Origin: Phlyctochytrium arcticum | Taxonomy: Eukaryota > Chytridiomycota > Chytridiomycetes > Chytridiales > Chytridiaceae | Direction of reading: 5' to 3' | Assembly: GCA_025602905.1 (NCBI GenBank) | Contig: JAHLKI010000026.1 | Span: 310,001-374,000 of the forward strand | DNA: 64,000 bases | In this document: piece after piece, positions 1-12,594 of the stretch | Position numbering within the stretch: position 1 is the stretch's first letter | Layout of the letters: each line of letters opens with the position of its first letter | Notes under the pieces: model-generated | Told to the model about the DNA's origin: nothing | Seen by the model: only the letters and a program-made list of their open reading frames with translations | Databases searched by the model: none | Made by a program: the position numbers and the translations under genes

Positions 1-2
1 AA

Positions 3-410
3 GTCAACGACTCTGATGAGGTTGTCGACAAACGCCAGCTTCTTTCCGGAGGTCTCAATCTCACAAATCGCACACTCAAACGACAAGCTGCGGAGCGCAC
101 CGAGCGGGATGAGGAAGCCGTGCGTCAACTCGCCGCACAGCGTGCTCTCGAGGAGGCCAAAGCCAAGGAAGCTCATGACCGTCGCATCCTTCGCGACCAA
201 CAAATGCGGGCACGCGAGCTGGTGCTGGGACAACAGAAGGAGGTCGAGGAAGCCGAGCGCAAGCGCACAGAACGGGATCAGGAGGAACTCCTGCGCAAAA
301 TGGCGCGCAAAACGACGGAGGAAACAGTATCCGATGCAAAGGCCAGATACCTCGCCCGAAAACAGGCCGCTACTGCTGCAGCAAAGAAGGAAGAGTCGGA
401 TTCGGACTGA
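3..410 (+). CDS. C-terminal part of an NSRP1/CCDC55-like splicing regulator (5' partial)
   Basis: The reading frame is open from the left edge to TGA at 408-410, so only the last 135 residues are seen. The segment is highly charged and predicted to be coiled coil, rich in E/K/R/Q and ending in an acidic ESDSD tail. The motif TEETVSDAKARYLARKQ resembles the conserved C-terminal motif of nuclear speckle splicing regulatory protein 1 (DUF2040), which has a similar K-x-A-x(4)-EETV-x(2)-A-R-x-RYLAR pattern from my memory of the family. NSRP1 acts in the nucleus in alternative splicing. The upstream half that carries the main domain is outside the window, so another charged coiled-coil nuclear protein is possible. 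Confidence 0.5.
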   Translation, partial: VNDSDEVVDKRQLLSGGLNLTNRTLKRQAAERTERDEEAVRQLAAQRALEEAKAKEAHDRRILRDQQMRARELVLGQQKEVEEAERKRTERDQEELLRKMARKTTEETVSDAKARYLARKQAATAAAKKEESDSD

Positions 411-882
411 TGTCGACTTTTGTTGCCACAGAATACCATTCTTTCATGTACATTTTGTAAATATCATTTCCTTGACGTGTTTATCCAACGCGTCAAAACT
501 GGCATTCAATGGATAACCTTTTGATACCGCCTGAGGTTGAAATCTTCCATGCCTGCCCGTCGGCGGCGTGCAATCTTCCAAGTGTTGCCAAACTTTCCCA
601 TCACACATACATCTGTTCTATTTTGACATGCATAGCTGTCAAAGTCGGTAACCTACTAAAGATGTCTGGGATGTTGATGATTTTACACCAGATTCTCAAG
701 GAATGAGTGTTGCGCCAACTACAATTCCCTCGGTTGATGCATCCTACTCGTATTTGCAAAGCAAACAATGGAAATCAACCTTCAAGTCCTGCGCACCCAG
801 TACTGGGCCGCGTAAATGGCCGCTTGGTCACCTTCGGCTCGACTTCCAGTTGTTTTCCTTTTGCTGTTCAATCTTGCCTGCA
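411..882. other. intergenic, no gene recognised
   Basis: This stretch lies between the end of the NSRP1-like gene and the start of HMG-CoA lyase. Short open frames occur on the plus strand but none has a recognisable product or splice-supported extension. It should contain the terminator of the first gene and the promoter of the second. Confidence 0.5.
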
Positions 883-2117
883 ATGCTCTCGATTGTAAGA
901 AGTCGACTTTTCGCCCGGGCGGTCAGCTCCCCGAGTCTCATAGTACCTATTCGCTCACTGGCCACCTCAAGTCTTCATGATGTAAGAGCCGTTCCACAGC
1001 TGCAAACTTCTGAATGTTGTTTGTTTATATCAACCTTTCTTCCTCTTAGCCAAACTATGTCAAGATCGTTGAAGTCGGGCCACGCGACGGTTTGCAAAAT
1101 GAAAAGAATTTGATTCCCGCCGATGTCAAGATCGACTTCATCAACCGTTTGAGTGCGACCGGCTTGCCTGTGGTGGAAGCAACATCCTTCGTATCCCCAA
1201 AATGGGTGCCCCAGCTTGCAGATGCCTCTCAGGTCCTAAAAGCCATTCAACGGAAGCAAGGTGTCAGCTATCCGGTCCTCACACCGAATCTCAAAGGACT
1301 TGAGGCTGCGATACAGGCTGGTGCAAAGGAGGTGGCCATCTTTGGGGCCGCTAGTGAGGGATTTAGCATGAAGAACATTAATTGCTCAATTGATGAGAGC
1401 CTGAAGCGCTTCGAGAGTGTGACAAAGCGAGCCTTGGAAGCGGGTCTCAAAGTGCGCGGGTAGGTTGATCTCTAAGCACTCATTTCACTGTCGATGTGAC
1501 CCAGTTTTCTCCGGCAGGTACGTCTCAACAGTGGTTGGTTGTCCATATGATGGGCACGTCGAGCCAGCCGCGGTAGCAAAGGTAGCAAAGAAACTCTACG
1601 ATATGGGCTGCTATGAAATATCATTGGGGGATACCATTGGCGTGGGAACGCCCGGAAAGTTTAGCGCCATGCTGGAGGAAGTCAAGAAAGTGGTACCCGT
1701 GGAAGCTTTGGCCGTCCACTGTCACGATACTTATGGTCAGGCAATCGCAAACATTACTGTGTCATTACAGGTCTATCTCTTCTATTTTTGTGCTTCTGCA
1801 TTCAAAGTCTTAATACACTGTCCCAAAAACAGCACGGGGTGCGCGTAGTAGACAGTTCCGTAGCAGGTCTCGGTAGGTTTACCCATAGCACAATGAACAT
1901 ATCTGGAGTCTTAACGCAACATTCAGGTGGCTGTCCCTATGCCAAGGGAGCATCAGGGAACGTCGCGACAGAGGATGTGCTGTACCTGCTGAGCGGCCTG
2001 GGATACGAAACCAAGGTCAATCTGCCGGATGTCATACGCGTTGGAAACTGGATTTCTCAGCAACTTGGGCGACCCAACATGTCCAAGGTTGCCACTGCCA
2101 TGAGCGCAAAGCTGTAG
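883..2117 (+). CDS. hydroxymethylglutaryl-CoA lyase, mitochondrial
   Basis: The enzyme cleaves HMG-CoA to acetyl-CoA and acetoacetate, the last step of leucine breakdown. The CDS is join(883..981,1050..1459,1518..1770,1833..1872,1927..2117), giving 330 residues, the normal family length. The start gives an N-terminus rich in R and S and poor in acids, typical of a mitochondrial leader. A TIM-barrel of the HMGL-like family follows, with the conserved [13 protein letters not shown] near residue 40, the metal-binding [10 protein letters not shown], and the flexible-loop signature [19 protein letters not shown] that holds the catalytic cysteine. All four introns have GT-AG ends and restore the frame exactly. 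HMG-CoA lyase is absent from baker's yeast but present in many other fungi and animals. Confidence 0.95.
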
Positions 2118-2570
2118 AACATATGATGATTCTTATAGCCGTAGCCGCACATCAGCGTATACATATAGATACCAGAATTAGACGTACAGATAACCACTTT
2201 CTAACTTTAGACCACCGCGGCAATTGTAACTTTGCGACACCTTTCCTTGATGAGGATCATCTGAGTTCAAGAGGAAGTGAGCGCGAGCAGCGAAGGGTAT
2301 CTGCCGGTGAAGGATTTTCTTCTCTATTAGTTTGTTAGGCCAAAAATGGTACTGCGCAGCCTGCGCTAACCCTCGCGCCACGCAATGGAACCGCCAACGA
2401 CTCTGAGTGTGTCAGAAATGATACTGCGGAAAAGGTAACATCCGAAAGAAGATAATCTCCAATGATAAATATATTTACAATCTGGCGTTGCGTTTACATA
2501 TCTTTGCCATTCTCTTCTCTATAAACCAAGCAAATGTGGTTGAACGCAGAGAGTCGAGTGATGGGCTGCA
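2118..2570. other. intergenic between convergent genes, no gene recognised
   Basis: This is the space between the 3' ends of HMG-CoA lyase (plus) and RRP40 (minus). It should hold both terminators. I see no coding signal and no clear repeat. Confidence 0.5.
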
Positions 2571-3479
2571 TCAATTGACATCCATGCGATCCTCCATGGA
2601 TCGCAGGGCAATCTCTACTTTTCTGAGCACGTCTTTGGCTGCAGCCCCATCGGCAGCCTGTATAGCTTTAGAAGCTGTAATGATTTGCACTGGTGTCTCA
2701 GCATTCAGCCAGACCCGACCATTGAGCCCGACAGCCATTTCAAACTGAAAGCTGTCAGATAGCCGAAGCAGAATCGGATTGGATGGGTCCAGTAACCTAT
2801 ATGCAAAACGAATTAGCCGTCAGTTGCACAGACTTGGAGCAGACGTCCGTACCTCCGAGCCATTCCTAATGAGATTTTTACTACATAACCCTTCTTCAAC
2901 TCCCCAAACCCAGCTGCTTTGTTTGTTGATGGATCGATACACTCCAATTCGGGTTCCATATCCTTGTTTGCCAATGATACGCAAGCATACACTAGTGATC
3001 CAACCTTTGCGGATCTTGTAAGTACAAGGATTCTAGATCGGCGATATGTTTCATTGATGAATGTACCTCTATTGCCGGTCGATTCCGTTTTGTCGCACCC
3101 TCGAAAGACAGCCATGGTAATGATGCAAAATGTGCTCCGCCAATATCCACTCGAAACCCTTCAGCATGTCTGCCAACTACTATCCCCAATACAGAGTCGC
3201 CCAGCGCCGGCACATACTGTTATAAACAAAAACTGAGTAATGGTTCGTTTCGGATTGCAGAGTTTTGACCCATACTCGTTTTTGCGAAACCTCAACCCAT
3301 CGTTTGTTCCCACTCTCTTGAAGTACCCCGGCCTTGACTGCTACCAGTTTGCCTTGCTCTTGGTGGAGGCCTGGACCCACGCGATACTTTATTGGCGCAC
3401 CATTTGCGGTGGAAGTCTCGATAGGAAGGGGGATATGATCGCCGGGGATTACGAGTGTGGGTTGATTCGTCGTAGACAT
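2571..3479 (-). CDS. RRP40: exosome complex component RRP40 (EXOSC3)
   Basis: RRP40 is one of the S1/KH cap subunits that guide RNA into the RNA exosome. On the minus strand the exons are 3479-3276, 3216-3067, 3004-2853 and 2796-2571, giving 243 residues, the usual size. Recognisable parts are the N-terminal RVGPGL, the S1 domain start KRYVPALGDSVLGIVVGR, the family hallmark FEGATKRNRP, the block ANKDMEPELECIDP, and the KH-type GLNGRVW near the C-terminus. The first intron was chosen as 59 nt (3217-3275) because it joins KR to YVP as in relatives; reading on through the donor gives unrelated sequence. The protein is nuclear and cytoplasmic and needed for rRNA processing. Confidence 0.92.
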
Positions 3480-3680
3480 CGTATGCTTGTGGACTGGTTG
3501 TGTTCGTCGTCTGTTCTTGACTGAGAATTCAGGTCGCAATTAGGAAGTCGGACTGTCAACTCGCATTCAATTTTGCGATAGCAACAAATCGCTCAGGGTT
3601 AGGGCTCAGCGGAGGTGCGAATCTCGCGCGCTGTGGTTCAGCGATTCTTACAAGTGATCAGCAGTACGAAGGCATGGGAA

Positions 3681-6600
3681 ATGGCACCAAATTTACGGCC
3701 AGCCCTGGCAGATAGGGATACGGCCTTGCTGAAACTGGCCGGACTGGTCCTTGGAATTGACGTGAGTTCTGCTGGACAGTGGAAGTTTCGCGTTCTGCAT
3801 ATTGAGTTTGATATAGCCCAGTTCCCAAGACGCTGCCCAGAAACTTCCATCAATACGAAAGCAAATCCAGTATCATAACTTTCAAACCACCAATGAGCAT
3901 GAAATCAGACGCAGATATGATGGGTAATGGCTACAACGTCGAGAATCAGTCTGTGTTATAAGACGCTCAAACCTCTTTGTTTATCTTCAGATTGATTGAA
4001 AAGTTTACCTTGTGCGGGCAAGAAACAAAGGCGAGGGTATTGGGCAATGGAATGAGACATCTGGGACTACTGTCTGCCAGCTTGCAACTTTTGGTACGCG
4101 CAAATACCCCTTGTAGACGATGGTTGATTAACATTTGACACGCGCCCGCAGACCTTTGATTTGCTGAATCTGTTCCTGTGTCTGTCAAATGATCCACTCC
4201 GACAGCAATACGAGCCATCACCATTAAGCTCTTTTAAACAACATACTTTATCATGGAATGAGATTGTTGCAGATGATCCACTTTGGGGTGATCATTGGGA
4301 GTCCGAGTCAGGATCAGAAACGGCTGTGGATGACGACTGGAGCGAGGAAGAGCAAAGCGAAGAAGATGTCAAGGTGTCTGAATTAGATGATGTTAAAGAA
4401 ATTGTGGATTCCCCTGCACTAGCCGTTGCGGTTAAAAAGCGACAGTATTGGACAACGCCCACCACTGGAAATGTAGAAGGTACTTCCCCATTCCACTCTA
4501 CAATGTCTGTCATTCGACTAACTGCGTCCTTGAAAGCGGTCGAGTATAATCCTGTCGACGCATGCTCTCTAGGTACGCATGCCTTATTAATACCTCGCTG
4601 TAGCGCCAATTTTTAACAATTTGAGTTCACGTGCAGCTCCTGCACTCGCCTTCTACCAGAGCCAACGAAGCGAATATATGTACCGTCCTGCATCGAGCAC
4701 TCGATATGTCCGCGAAGTCGATCTGGTACGCGATACTCTGCTGATGCTTTCGGGACGCGCTACGCCAGTATACATCTCAACCAAGAATGGGGATCTTGTG
4801 GTATGTTTAAATTAACGGCTTATGTCGGATAGGTGGTATGCAGGCAGCACAACGACTCGTGGTGTCACAGATGTGAAGTTTTCGTTGCAATCTTCTACCA
4901 AATGACATACCACCTGGCCGGCGTCTGCCCCCGATCAGTGATAGACGTTCACTGATCATAAAATTTAGGCAACACCCAATCTTAATGTCAAGCATCTGAC
5001 CGAAAATGCTTTGCAAAGCCTTCTGGGTTGGTTTGCAGAACAGGGATCAATATTGCGTAAACTGACTGAATTCGCACGAAGGCTGGTGATCTCACCGTCA
5101 AATTGGCTTGGCATTGATGACCCTAACCCAATACCTGATAGAGGAGAGAGCAATGACCTCGAAACGCAACCACGCACGCTACAAGCTCTCGAGTTCGGCC
5201 TGTCACAATATCTATGTGAATTTGAAGCAAAAATTGCCGATATCCAAACGAACTGTGCAGCTTCTTCACCCCAGAATCCCCGTAGGTGCATATGTTGAAT
5301 TCTCATACCATTTTGATTAATGTAATTGTTAGTTTGTGCCCAGCAGCAACTCGTATCCCTGTTGGCGCTACAATCGCGGCTTCAAGGTTCATCAGATACG
5401 ACGCGTGAGATAGCCGAATTCGTTCAATGTGTGAAGATGATATGCTCCAGTAAGTCCTTCTCTAGTTGACCTCTGCGGTGGCTGAACATGTATCTGCTGC
5501 AGCAACAAGCGACAATGCCGCCATTGCTTCTCAAATTCTTGATCTCTTGTACAATCAGATGCTGCTCCACGCGACAGCAAGCAGTGCCAATAATCAAAAT
5601 ATCTTCCAGGCTCTACTTCTATATACCCTGCAGCCATACCTGGAATCCTGTCAGCAATGGATCGAGATTGGAGAAATCGATGATCCACGAGGCGAGTTTT
5701 TCGTCAAATACCGGAGCGCGAGTGAAGACTGGCAATCGCGCTTTATTATGCGTGTCGATCAACATGGAAAGGTGTTGGCGCCAAGATTCTTCCAACCCAT
5801 ATGTGACATTGTCCTCAAATGTGGCAAAAGCGTCAGCATCATTCGGCGATTGGAACCATCTTCGGTTTGTACTTTGCATATTCTGCGCTTTCAATTTACT
5901 AACAGAGGTCGCGTTGCAGACGCTGAATCAAACTGAGCAAGTCCCACTTTTTGAGCATTTTCTGAAAGGGTTACAGCGTGCGGTCCCGACCGAGGATGCA
6001 GACGTTACGGACACTCAAATTGCTGCATCTCGGCAAACACCAGGGCTTCAGGTCAACGATCTTTTTCCAGTAGCTTTCTCCGCAATTCTCTTTGGTGCGG
6101 CAGCATCTGCTTCTTCATCAGCAACCAGAGTACGATTTCAGGACGCACTAGTCTACCACCACTCCCTCGAGAATCATTTAGCCAGCCTGTTGCGCGCTCC
6201 TATTCAGATGCAGCACGAAAAGATGGGCAGGCGCTTGACCAGTCTGTTGATGCGGAGATGTCATTTGGAAAAGCACTTGCTTGCGCTTCAAAGCGTTTTT
6301 TTGTTCACGACCGGCGCGGTCATGCATCCATTTTGTCTGAATCTTTTTGAAAAGGTTTGAAATCAGGGCCATGAACATATGTTGCACTCTATTTCTAACC
6401 GCCCACAATCCATAGATTACCACGCGTCAGTTGGTTTATGAACCCCACGTCCTTAACAGCGCATTTGACGAGGCTGCGTGTGAAACGCCAGTAGCGGCTC
6501 GTGGATTTGTATCCTCGGACTTCTTCTCTTTTACCCTCAAAGGCAATTCTGATGCGGTCCGCGATTTACCGTCAGAATTGGAGCAACTGGATCGGATTGA

Positions 6601-7472
6601 AGTTATATATGACGTAAGTGACTATACAACATGTAATGCATGCTGATGCGGGGTCGCTCATCGCTTCTCAGCTGCGCTTCCCGATGGAGAACCTGTTTAC
6701 CTTGCCGACTTTCAGCATCTACAACCAGTTTTTCCACATTTTGATTCGTGTCAAGTACGCGCTGTACTGCCTGCGTACGGAGGACTGGAGTCAACAAAGA
6801 GATGCCAAAAACGGAGCGCTACGAAAAATGGGACGCGTACGCAGCGCTGTCGGCATGCAATTGAGGCATTTCTTAGCAAACCTGCAGGTCTTCTTTATGG
6901 ATGCGGTATGAATCTTACACGGTAAAACGTTCACGGGCACGTTCACTAATGAGAGGTCCATCATCAGGTCATCAATCCGGAATCTAAAGTGTTGATGGAA
7001 CGGTTGAGGCTCTGTGTGGGAATGGATGAGGTGATCGAACTACACGACAAATTCACGCGAACAATACGTGATCGATGCCTTTTGAACATTAAGGTAAGAG
7101 ATAGTCTGCTGTTCACTACTGAATTCTAGCAACTATGAACTGACAATATATATGCAATCAGGCTTCGTCCATCTGGAAGCACATGTCGCAACCTATCGGG
7201 CTCGCTGTACAATTCGCCCAACTATGCCGCACATTTGATCAGGACTTTGAGCGTAATCTGGCTGGTCCAGAGCGAATTCAAGCCATGGGTGACGAATTGG
7301 CACGTCTCGGAGACCAAATGCGAGACACAACCACCATTGTCAAAAAGACGCTGAATGGACTGGCAAGTCACGGTGTTTGGCACGGTAAGCATGTCATTTT
7401 CTGGCCCCGCTTTTCCTATCGCTCATATTCCTCCGTATCCCTGTAGTCGAGGCCCTTGCCATCCAGCTCTGA
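3681..7472 (+). CDS. gamma-tubulin complex component (GCP family, GCP5-like)
   Basis: A multi-exon gene whose exons are scattered over about 3.8 kb. GCP proteins form the gamma-tubulin ring complex that nucleates microtubules at centrosomes, spindle pole bodies and basal bodies. The N-terminal part has an acidic stretch (WSEEEQSEEDV, about 4330-4370) followed by QYWTTP, which resembles GCP5. The C-terminal GRIP2-type domain is clear: FTLPTFSIYNQFFHILIRVK, then RHFLANLQVFFMDAV and the helix ERIQAMGDELARLGDQMRD. The last exon is short and reaches TGA at 7470-7472. The start at 3681 gives an N-terminus MAPNLRPALADRDTALLK; it is the first in-frame ATG but is not proven. Exact intron borders in 3.8-6.5 kb were not resolved. 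GCP4 or GCP6 cannot be excluded. Confidence 0.75.
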
Positions 7473-7806
7473 ATTGAATGCCAGGGCATGTCGTTTGTAC
7501 ATACCTTTTAGATCGACAAATTTCCCTAAATGTACATATCCGTCGGTTCTTTTTTTTATAGATTAGTTTTGGGCGAATAGTAGCATATTCTCCTCTATGT
7601 CTTACTGTTCTTACGAGAAATTTAGTGGATCAAACTTATATTTGTTTTGCTTCGCCGCGCGGTGATAACGGTGAGAAACGTGAGGTTTCCCGGAATTCAT
7701 GGCGCGCCACAGTTGTGGGCCATTTTGAAATTTCCCGGGCTCTGGCCATTTCACAATTGACTGAGGAGGATCTTGCCAGCGGAAGCTTGATCAGACAGCA
7801 ATCAAC
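7473..7806. other. intergenic, promoter region of LKR/SDH
   Basis: This spacer separates the gamma-tubulin complex gene from the lysine-degradation gene. It has T-rich runs near 7550 and inverted GC-rich words near 7690-7730, but I recognise no defined regulatory site. Confidence 0.4.
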
Positions 7807-10800
7807 ATGCTGTCTTCGGTTCCCCTTATGCTCGCTCGCCGCCAGCGGGCCGCGGCCAAAGCACTTGCCGGTGCCCCATCAACAGTAGGAACATCTTCGG
7901 TGACAGCTACGATAGGATGCCAACGAGCACCCGTCTCTTGTCGACACTTTTCGCGCACGGCGACGTCTCGGCGAATATACGCTTCTCCTTACAATGCAGG
8001 TGCTCCCGAGACTCAACCCCGGCTTTCTATCGCTGTCCGTCGCGAAGCAAAGAATCGCTGGGAACGACGTGTAGCACTTATGCCAGAACATGTAGAGCGG
8101 CTGGTCAAAGAGGCGGGGGCAACTGTATACGTCCAACCGAGCACGAAGCGAGTCATTCCAGATGAGAAGTATCGTCAGGTGCGTGAGCAATTACATTGGT
8201 CTCGAAAGTCGTGATTCTTACGACCAGCTTGATTTCGCGTAGGCTGGAGCTATTGTACAAGAAGACATTTCTGCCGCAGATGTTATTATTGGAGTGAAGG
8301 AGGTTCCCATTGATCAGCTCATCCCCGATAAAACCTATCTCTTCTTTTCCCATACTCACAAAGGCCAAACATACAACATGCCTCTTCTGCAAGCGGTATT
8401 GGACAAGAAGATTCACCTCATTGACTACGAATTGATGACCAATGAGAACAAGCGGCGGGTGGTTCAGTTCAGTCGATTTGCTGGCTACGCTGGTATGATT
8501 GATGGTATGCACGGGCTGGGACATCGCCTGCTGGCAAAGGGTTACGGAAACCCTTTCTTGGCAATTGGCATGTCGTACATGTACCGAACGCTGGCGGATG
8601 CTCGATTAGACGTTACGCGAACTGGACAGGTCATTATGGATGATGGTCTCCCCCGTGAGCTGGGACCAATGTCATTTGTTTTTACTGGTGATGGCAATGT
8701 TGCTCGGGGTGCCATGCATGTCTTCAAAAACCTTCCCCACGAGTGGGTCAGCCCGGATGAGTTGAAGGACTTGTACGCCAGCAAAAGCTGGAGCAATCAT
8801 CGCGTGTACGGATGTCAAGTGAATACCCAAGATTATCTTGTCCGCAAAGACGGCTGGAAGTTTGACCGGGAGCACTATCATGAACACCCGGAACAGTACA
8901 TGTCGGTTTTCCACGAGAAGATTGCACCCTACACAAACGTCCTTGTAAATGGTATCTTTTGGGACCAGCAATACCCCCGTCTGCTGACCACCGAGCAAAC
9001 CCGACAGCTTGCGCTGGAAAAACGCTTGAGAATGTTGACGGTGGCGGACATTTCTTGTGACATTGGCGGATCGCTGGAGTTCATGAGCCATTCATCTACT
9101 ATTGACAACCCCACATTTATGTACGACCCTGTTACAGGAAAGAACCACAACAACATGGAGGGCAAGGGCATACAAATCATGTCTATCGACAACTTACCCA
9201 CGGAACTGCCATTGGAGGCCAGCGAGTACTTCTCTAACGCCCTTTTCCCGTATGTCAGTCAACTAGTGATGGGCAACGTAGACCACCCTGTCTTGAAGCG
9301 CGCCACGATCGCTGCTGACGGCAAGCTGGCCCCTTCACGGAAAAACCTCGCCGAACCCCTTGCCAAGCATGGTCAGGGCATCCGAGTCACCGCTAACCAG
9401 CGAGTTCTCTTGCTCGGATCTGGATATGTATCTGCGCCATTAGTCGACTACTTGACCAAGAACCCTGGGCGCTCCGTCACTGTTGCCAGTAACAACGCGG
9501 AGGAAGCTAAGGCATTGGCTGCGGGTCGGCCTCAAGTCCCCACTTCCGGGCTGAACGTGTCAGACAAAAAGTCATTGTCGGAACTTGTCAAGAACCACGA
9601 CTTGGTTGTCAGCTTTGTTCCCGCCACCATGCATCCTATTGTTGCCGATGTCTGTATCTCAAACAAGAAGAATATGGTCACAGCCAGTTACATTTCCCCA
9701 GAAATGGCAGCACTCGACAAGCGGGCACAACACGCTGGTATCTCCATTCTGAATGAAGTTGGGCTCGACCCAGGAATTGACCATTTGACTGCCATGAAAA
9801 CGTTTGACGATGTCAAAGCGCAAGGTGGCAAGATCACGTCATTCATCTCATGGTGTGGTGGTTTGCCTGCTCCCGAAAACTCAGACAATCCCCTTGGATA
9901 CAAATTTAGCTGGAGCCCACGGGGTGTCCTCTTGGCAGGATTGAACTCTGCCAGTTTCAAACGGAACGGCAAGGTTTTCGAGGTTCCTGGAAACAAGCTA
10001 TTTGAATCAGCAGTGGATGTGCCAATGTTCAAGGGTTTCGCGCTTGAGGGTATTCCCAACCGAGACTCTCTCAAATACGCCCAGCTTTACAATTTGGGCC
10101 ACTTGGAAGGATTGGATGCCATGTTCCGCGGTACACTCCGTTACAAAGGTTACTGCGAGCTGATGGCCATGTTTCGCGAGCTTGGTTTCTTGGAGAAGGA
10201 GCCCCGCTCTGATATCCGGAACGGCATGCCATGGACGGAGGTCGTAGGCACCGTCCTTGGAAAGACAGACGACAACAAGCGTGAGCTTATTGCGTCAAAA
10301 TTGAAGTTTTCTCCCGAGAAGTCTCCTGAACAAGCAGTCAAGCTTGCTCGTATCATGGAAGCATTAGAATGGCTTGGTATGCTCTCTGCAGACAACGCGC
10401 TCGCTCTCCCGGCCACAGAAGCCTCCGCTTCGGCCGTCTCACCCCTCGACGCTTTCTGCTCATTGCTGCAATCCCGTCTTGTCTACAAAGAAGGCGAACG
10501 TGATATGGTCGCCATGCATCACGAGTTCGGTATCAATTGGGGCTCGGCTGGCAAAGGACCCGCCGGTTTCGCCAAGGAGAAGCGTACCGCAACCATGATT
10601 GCTTACGGCGATCCAGACGGCTACTCTGCGATGGCCAAGACGGTCGGTTTACCAGCCGCCATTGGAGCTGAAATGATGTTGGATGGTAAGTTTTGCTAGC
10701 GTCGCCTCCCATGGAGCCAACATCACCTAATCGTTTATCATTTATAAGGACTTCTCAACCGCAAGGGTGTTTTGGCACCAATGACCAAGGACATCTACGC

Positions 10801-10864
10801 ACCCATGCTCAGCAAGCTTGAAGCTGAAGGCATTACCTTTACCGAACATTCTTTCCGCATGTAA
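7807..10864 (+). CDS. bifunctional lysine-ketoglutarate reductase / saccharopine dehydrogenase (AASS type), mitochondrial
   Basis: The CDS join(7807..8178,8243..10685,10749..10864) gives 976 residues with both halves of the animal/plant enzyme. About 60 N-terminal residues rich in R, S and A look like a mitochondrial leader. The LKR half (about 75-500) starts RLSIAVRREAKNRWERRVAL and contains FSHTHKGQTYNMPLL and DYELMTNENKRRVVQFSRFAGYAGM. The SDH half (about 520-976) begins with the Rossmann motif VLLLGSGYVSAPLVDYL and continues with VGLDPGIDHLTAMKTFDDV and GLPAPENSDNPLGYKFSWSP. The enzyme converts lysine plus 2-oxoglutarate to saccharopine and then to aminoadipate semialdehyde plus glutamate. 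Yeast-type fungi instead use separate Lys1 and Lys9 proteins in the synthetic direction, so a fused, apparently mitochondrial enzyme is unusual here. Confidence 0.93.
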
Positions 10865-11183
10865 ATTCTTGTTTTCTGTCTCCTCTCATTGTATTTGTTC
10901 TTTCTCGCCCCCAAACACTATCTTTATACCGATGCAACTGGCACATCAAGCCAATTATGACAATGTTGTGGTAAACTCGAGCAGCTATACATATATGCTT
11001 TCTCGGTTTGACCCGGTTTGACCCACGGGTTTGATGTAGAAACCGAACAATTTTGACAGGCTGACCAACAGCAGTGTCTCGTATCGCGTCCGTCACTTCA
11101 CCACAATTGTAGCACTTCTAGTCTCTAGAATTCACGCTATAACCTCAAGCGCATACTAGCGTCCACCACAACCAGACGCAGAT
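10865..11183. other. intergenic with a short tandem repeat
   Basis: The spacer between LKR/SDH and the UBFD1-like gene has a 10-bp tandem repeat GGTTTGACCC at 11005-11014 and 11015-11024. No gene is seen. Confidence 0.45.
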
Positions 11184-12400
11184 ATGATGGCTGCGAAAAG
11201 CCCAGACTGTTCTGTAACTCCTGTGTCTCCGCCAACCGATCTCTCTGATTCTCCCACGAGTCCCGGCACAACTGGTACGAAGCGCAAAGTGGACCGGCTG
11301 GGTTTGTAGCAAGTCTCTATGTGGGCTCAAAGAAACCATTCTAATCATATCATTTCCACGCCCATCTTCGCTCTTGCCACGTCGCATTATAATAGAATCG
11401 AGCGAAGGAATGCCCACCGTCACCTTCAAAGTTGTTCATGGCAAACGGACCTATGATGTGACATTTGTGACTTCCAGATGTGTTACGGATTTGAAACAGA
11501 AGGTGGAGGAATTGACGGGAATCCATGCCAATATGCAAAAGCTGCTGTTTAAAGGTGGGGGGCGTTCGATGATATCTGACCCATTTTGCGGCAAGCACTC
11601 ATAATGCGTACTTGAAGGGATACTCAAGGATGACCAAACATTGCAAGACGCCAATATTAAAGATGGAGCAAAGGTTATGCTAATGGCAAGCAAAGGTTTG
11701 TTATTCCTGATTAGCCATGACCAGATTTGGGCTCTAAATCTGTTCCGGAATAGCTGAAGATGTTATGAAGTTGGCAACCGCTGCTGTGACGGCCCCATTG
11801 TTGGACGCGCCAGGTACGCATTTGATGATGCTCCCGTCTCAACTTGATACCCAAGTTTCTCATCATAACAACAGCCGCACGACCACGTACATCACTGAGT
11901 GAAACAACGGAGCACAAAAAAATTCTAGATAAGGGGAAGCCAGATGATGCTGAGGCAGGCATGCGCGGCAAGCGCCTTCCTCTACCGGTAGGCGGGGTTC
12001 GGTCGTTGATGAATGGATGGGGTTCCAAGACCCGGTTGACTTTTAAGCCTGAGAGTGATGAAGTGTGGATCGGCACCAATGGTTCGTGTGTTTCTCATGA
12101 TCTGATTGACCCTTTGAACCAGAATTTGAACATATCTTGAATAGAGCGCACTCAGAAAGTGGGATTGGGCAGCATTAGAGGTGTAACATCCGAAGCCATC
12201 AAGGGACATGAGGAATACCACATTCTGGCCTTTCAGCTAGGACCAACCGAGAAGTCAAACTACTACCTCTATTGGGTTCCAGCCCAATACGTCGAAAGCA
12301 TAAAAGGTACATAGTTTGCAGGTACCGTATCTGTATGAGCATTTGTTAATCTTCAATGTGAACAGACGCCATCCTTGGTCCTTTTCAAAGCTGGCTTTGA
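11184..12400 (+). CDS. UBFD1-like ubiquitin-domain protein
   Basis: A multi-exon gene with an N-terminal S/T/P-rich leader, a ubiquitin-like domain and the UBFD1-specific C-terminal domain. The UBL region has VTFKVVHGKRTYDVTF, then DLKQKVEELTGIHANMQKLL, and the continuation ILKDDQTLQDANIKDGAKVM. The C-terminal part contains KILDKGKPDDAEAGM, TRLTFKPESDEVWIGT, ERTQKVGLGSIRG and the block FQLGPTEKSNYYLYWVPAQY, ending GPFQSWL, which closely follows human UBFD1 as I remember it. UBFD1 is thought to bind polyubiquitin. Exons recognised lie near 11184-11310, 11405-11554, 11618-11695, 11755-11812, 11870-12080, 12145-12305 and 12366-12400; borders are approximate. The first exon junction is the least certain. 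Confidence 0.85.
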
Positions 12401-12594
12401 GACTGGCTAGTAATTTTTTTCTTGTACAAATGATTTTTGGGTATGCGAAAATAGTGACCACACTTCGACACTATGTTGTCCATAACATATATATTTTTGT
12501 TGCATTTAAATATACATATCAAACTGCAGTAGATGGGTAACGTTTTTGACTTTAGAGTTGTTTGACGCGTTCACGCGCGATCGTTTAGCGTAAA

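Noticed and set aside
3217..3250. A 17-nt intron in RRP40 after the codons for NHYS
   Set aside because: It is far shorter than every other intron here and would add residues not found in relatives; a 59-nt GT-AG intron (3217-3275) gives the conserved KRYVP junction.
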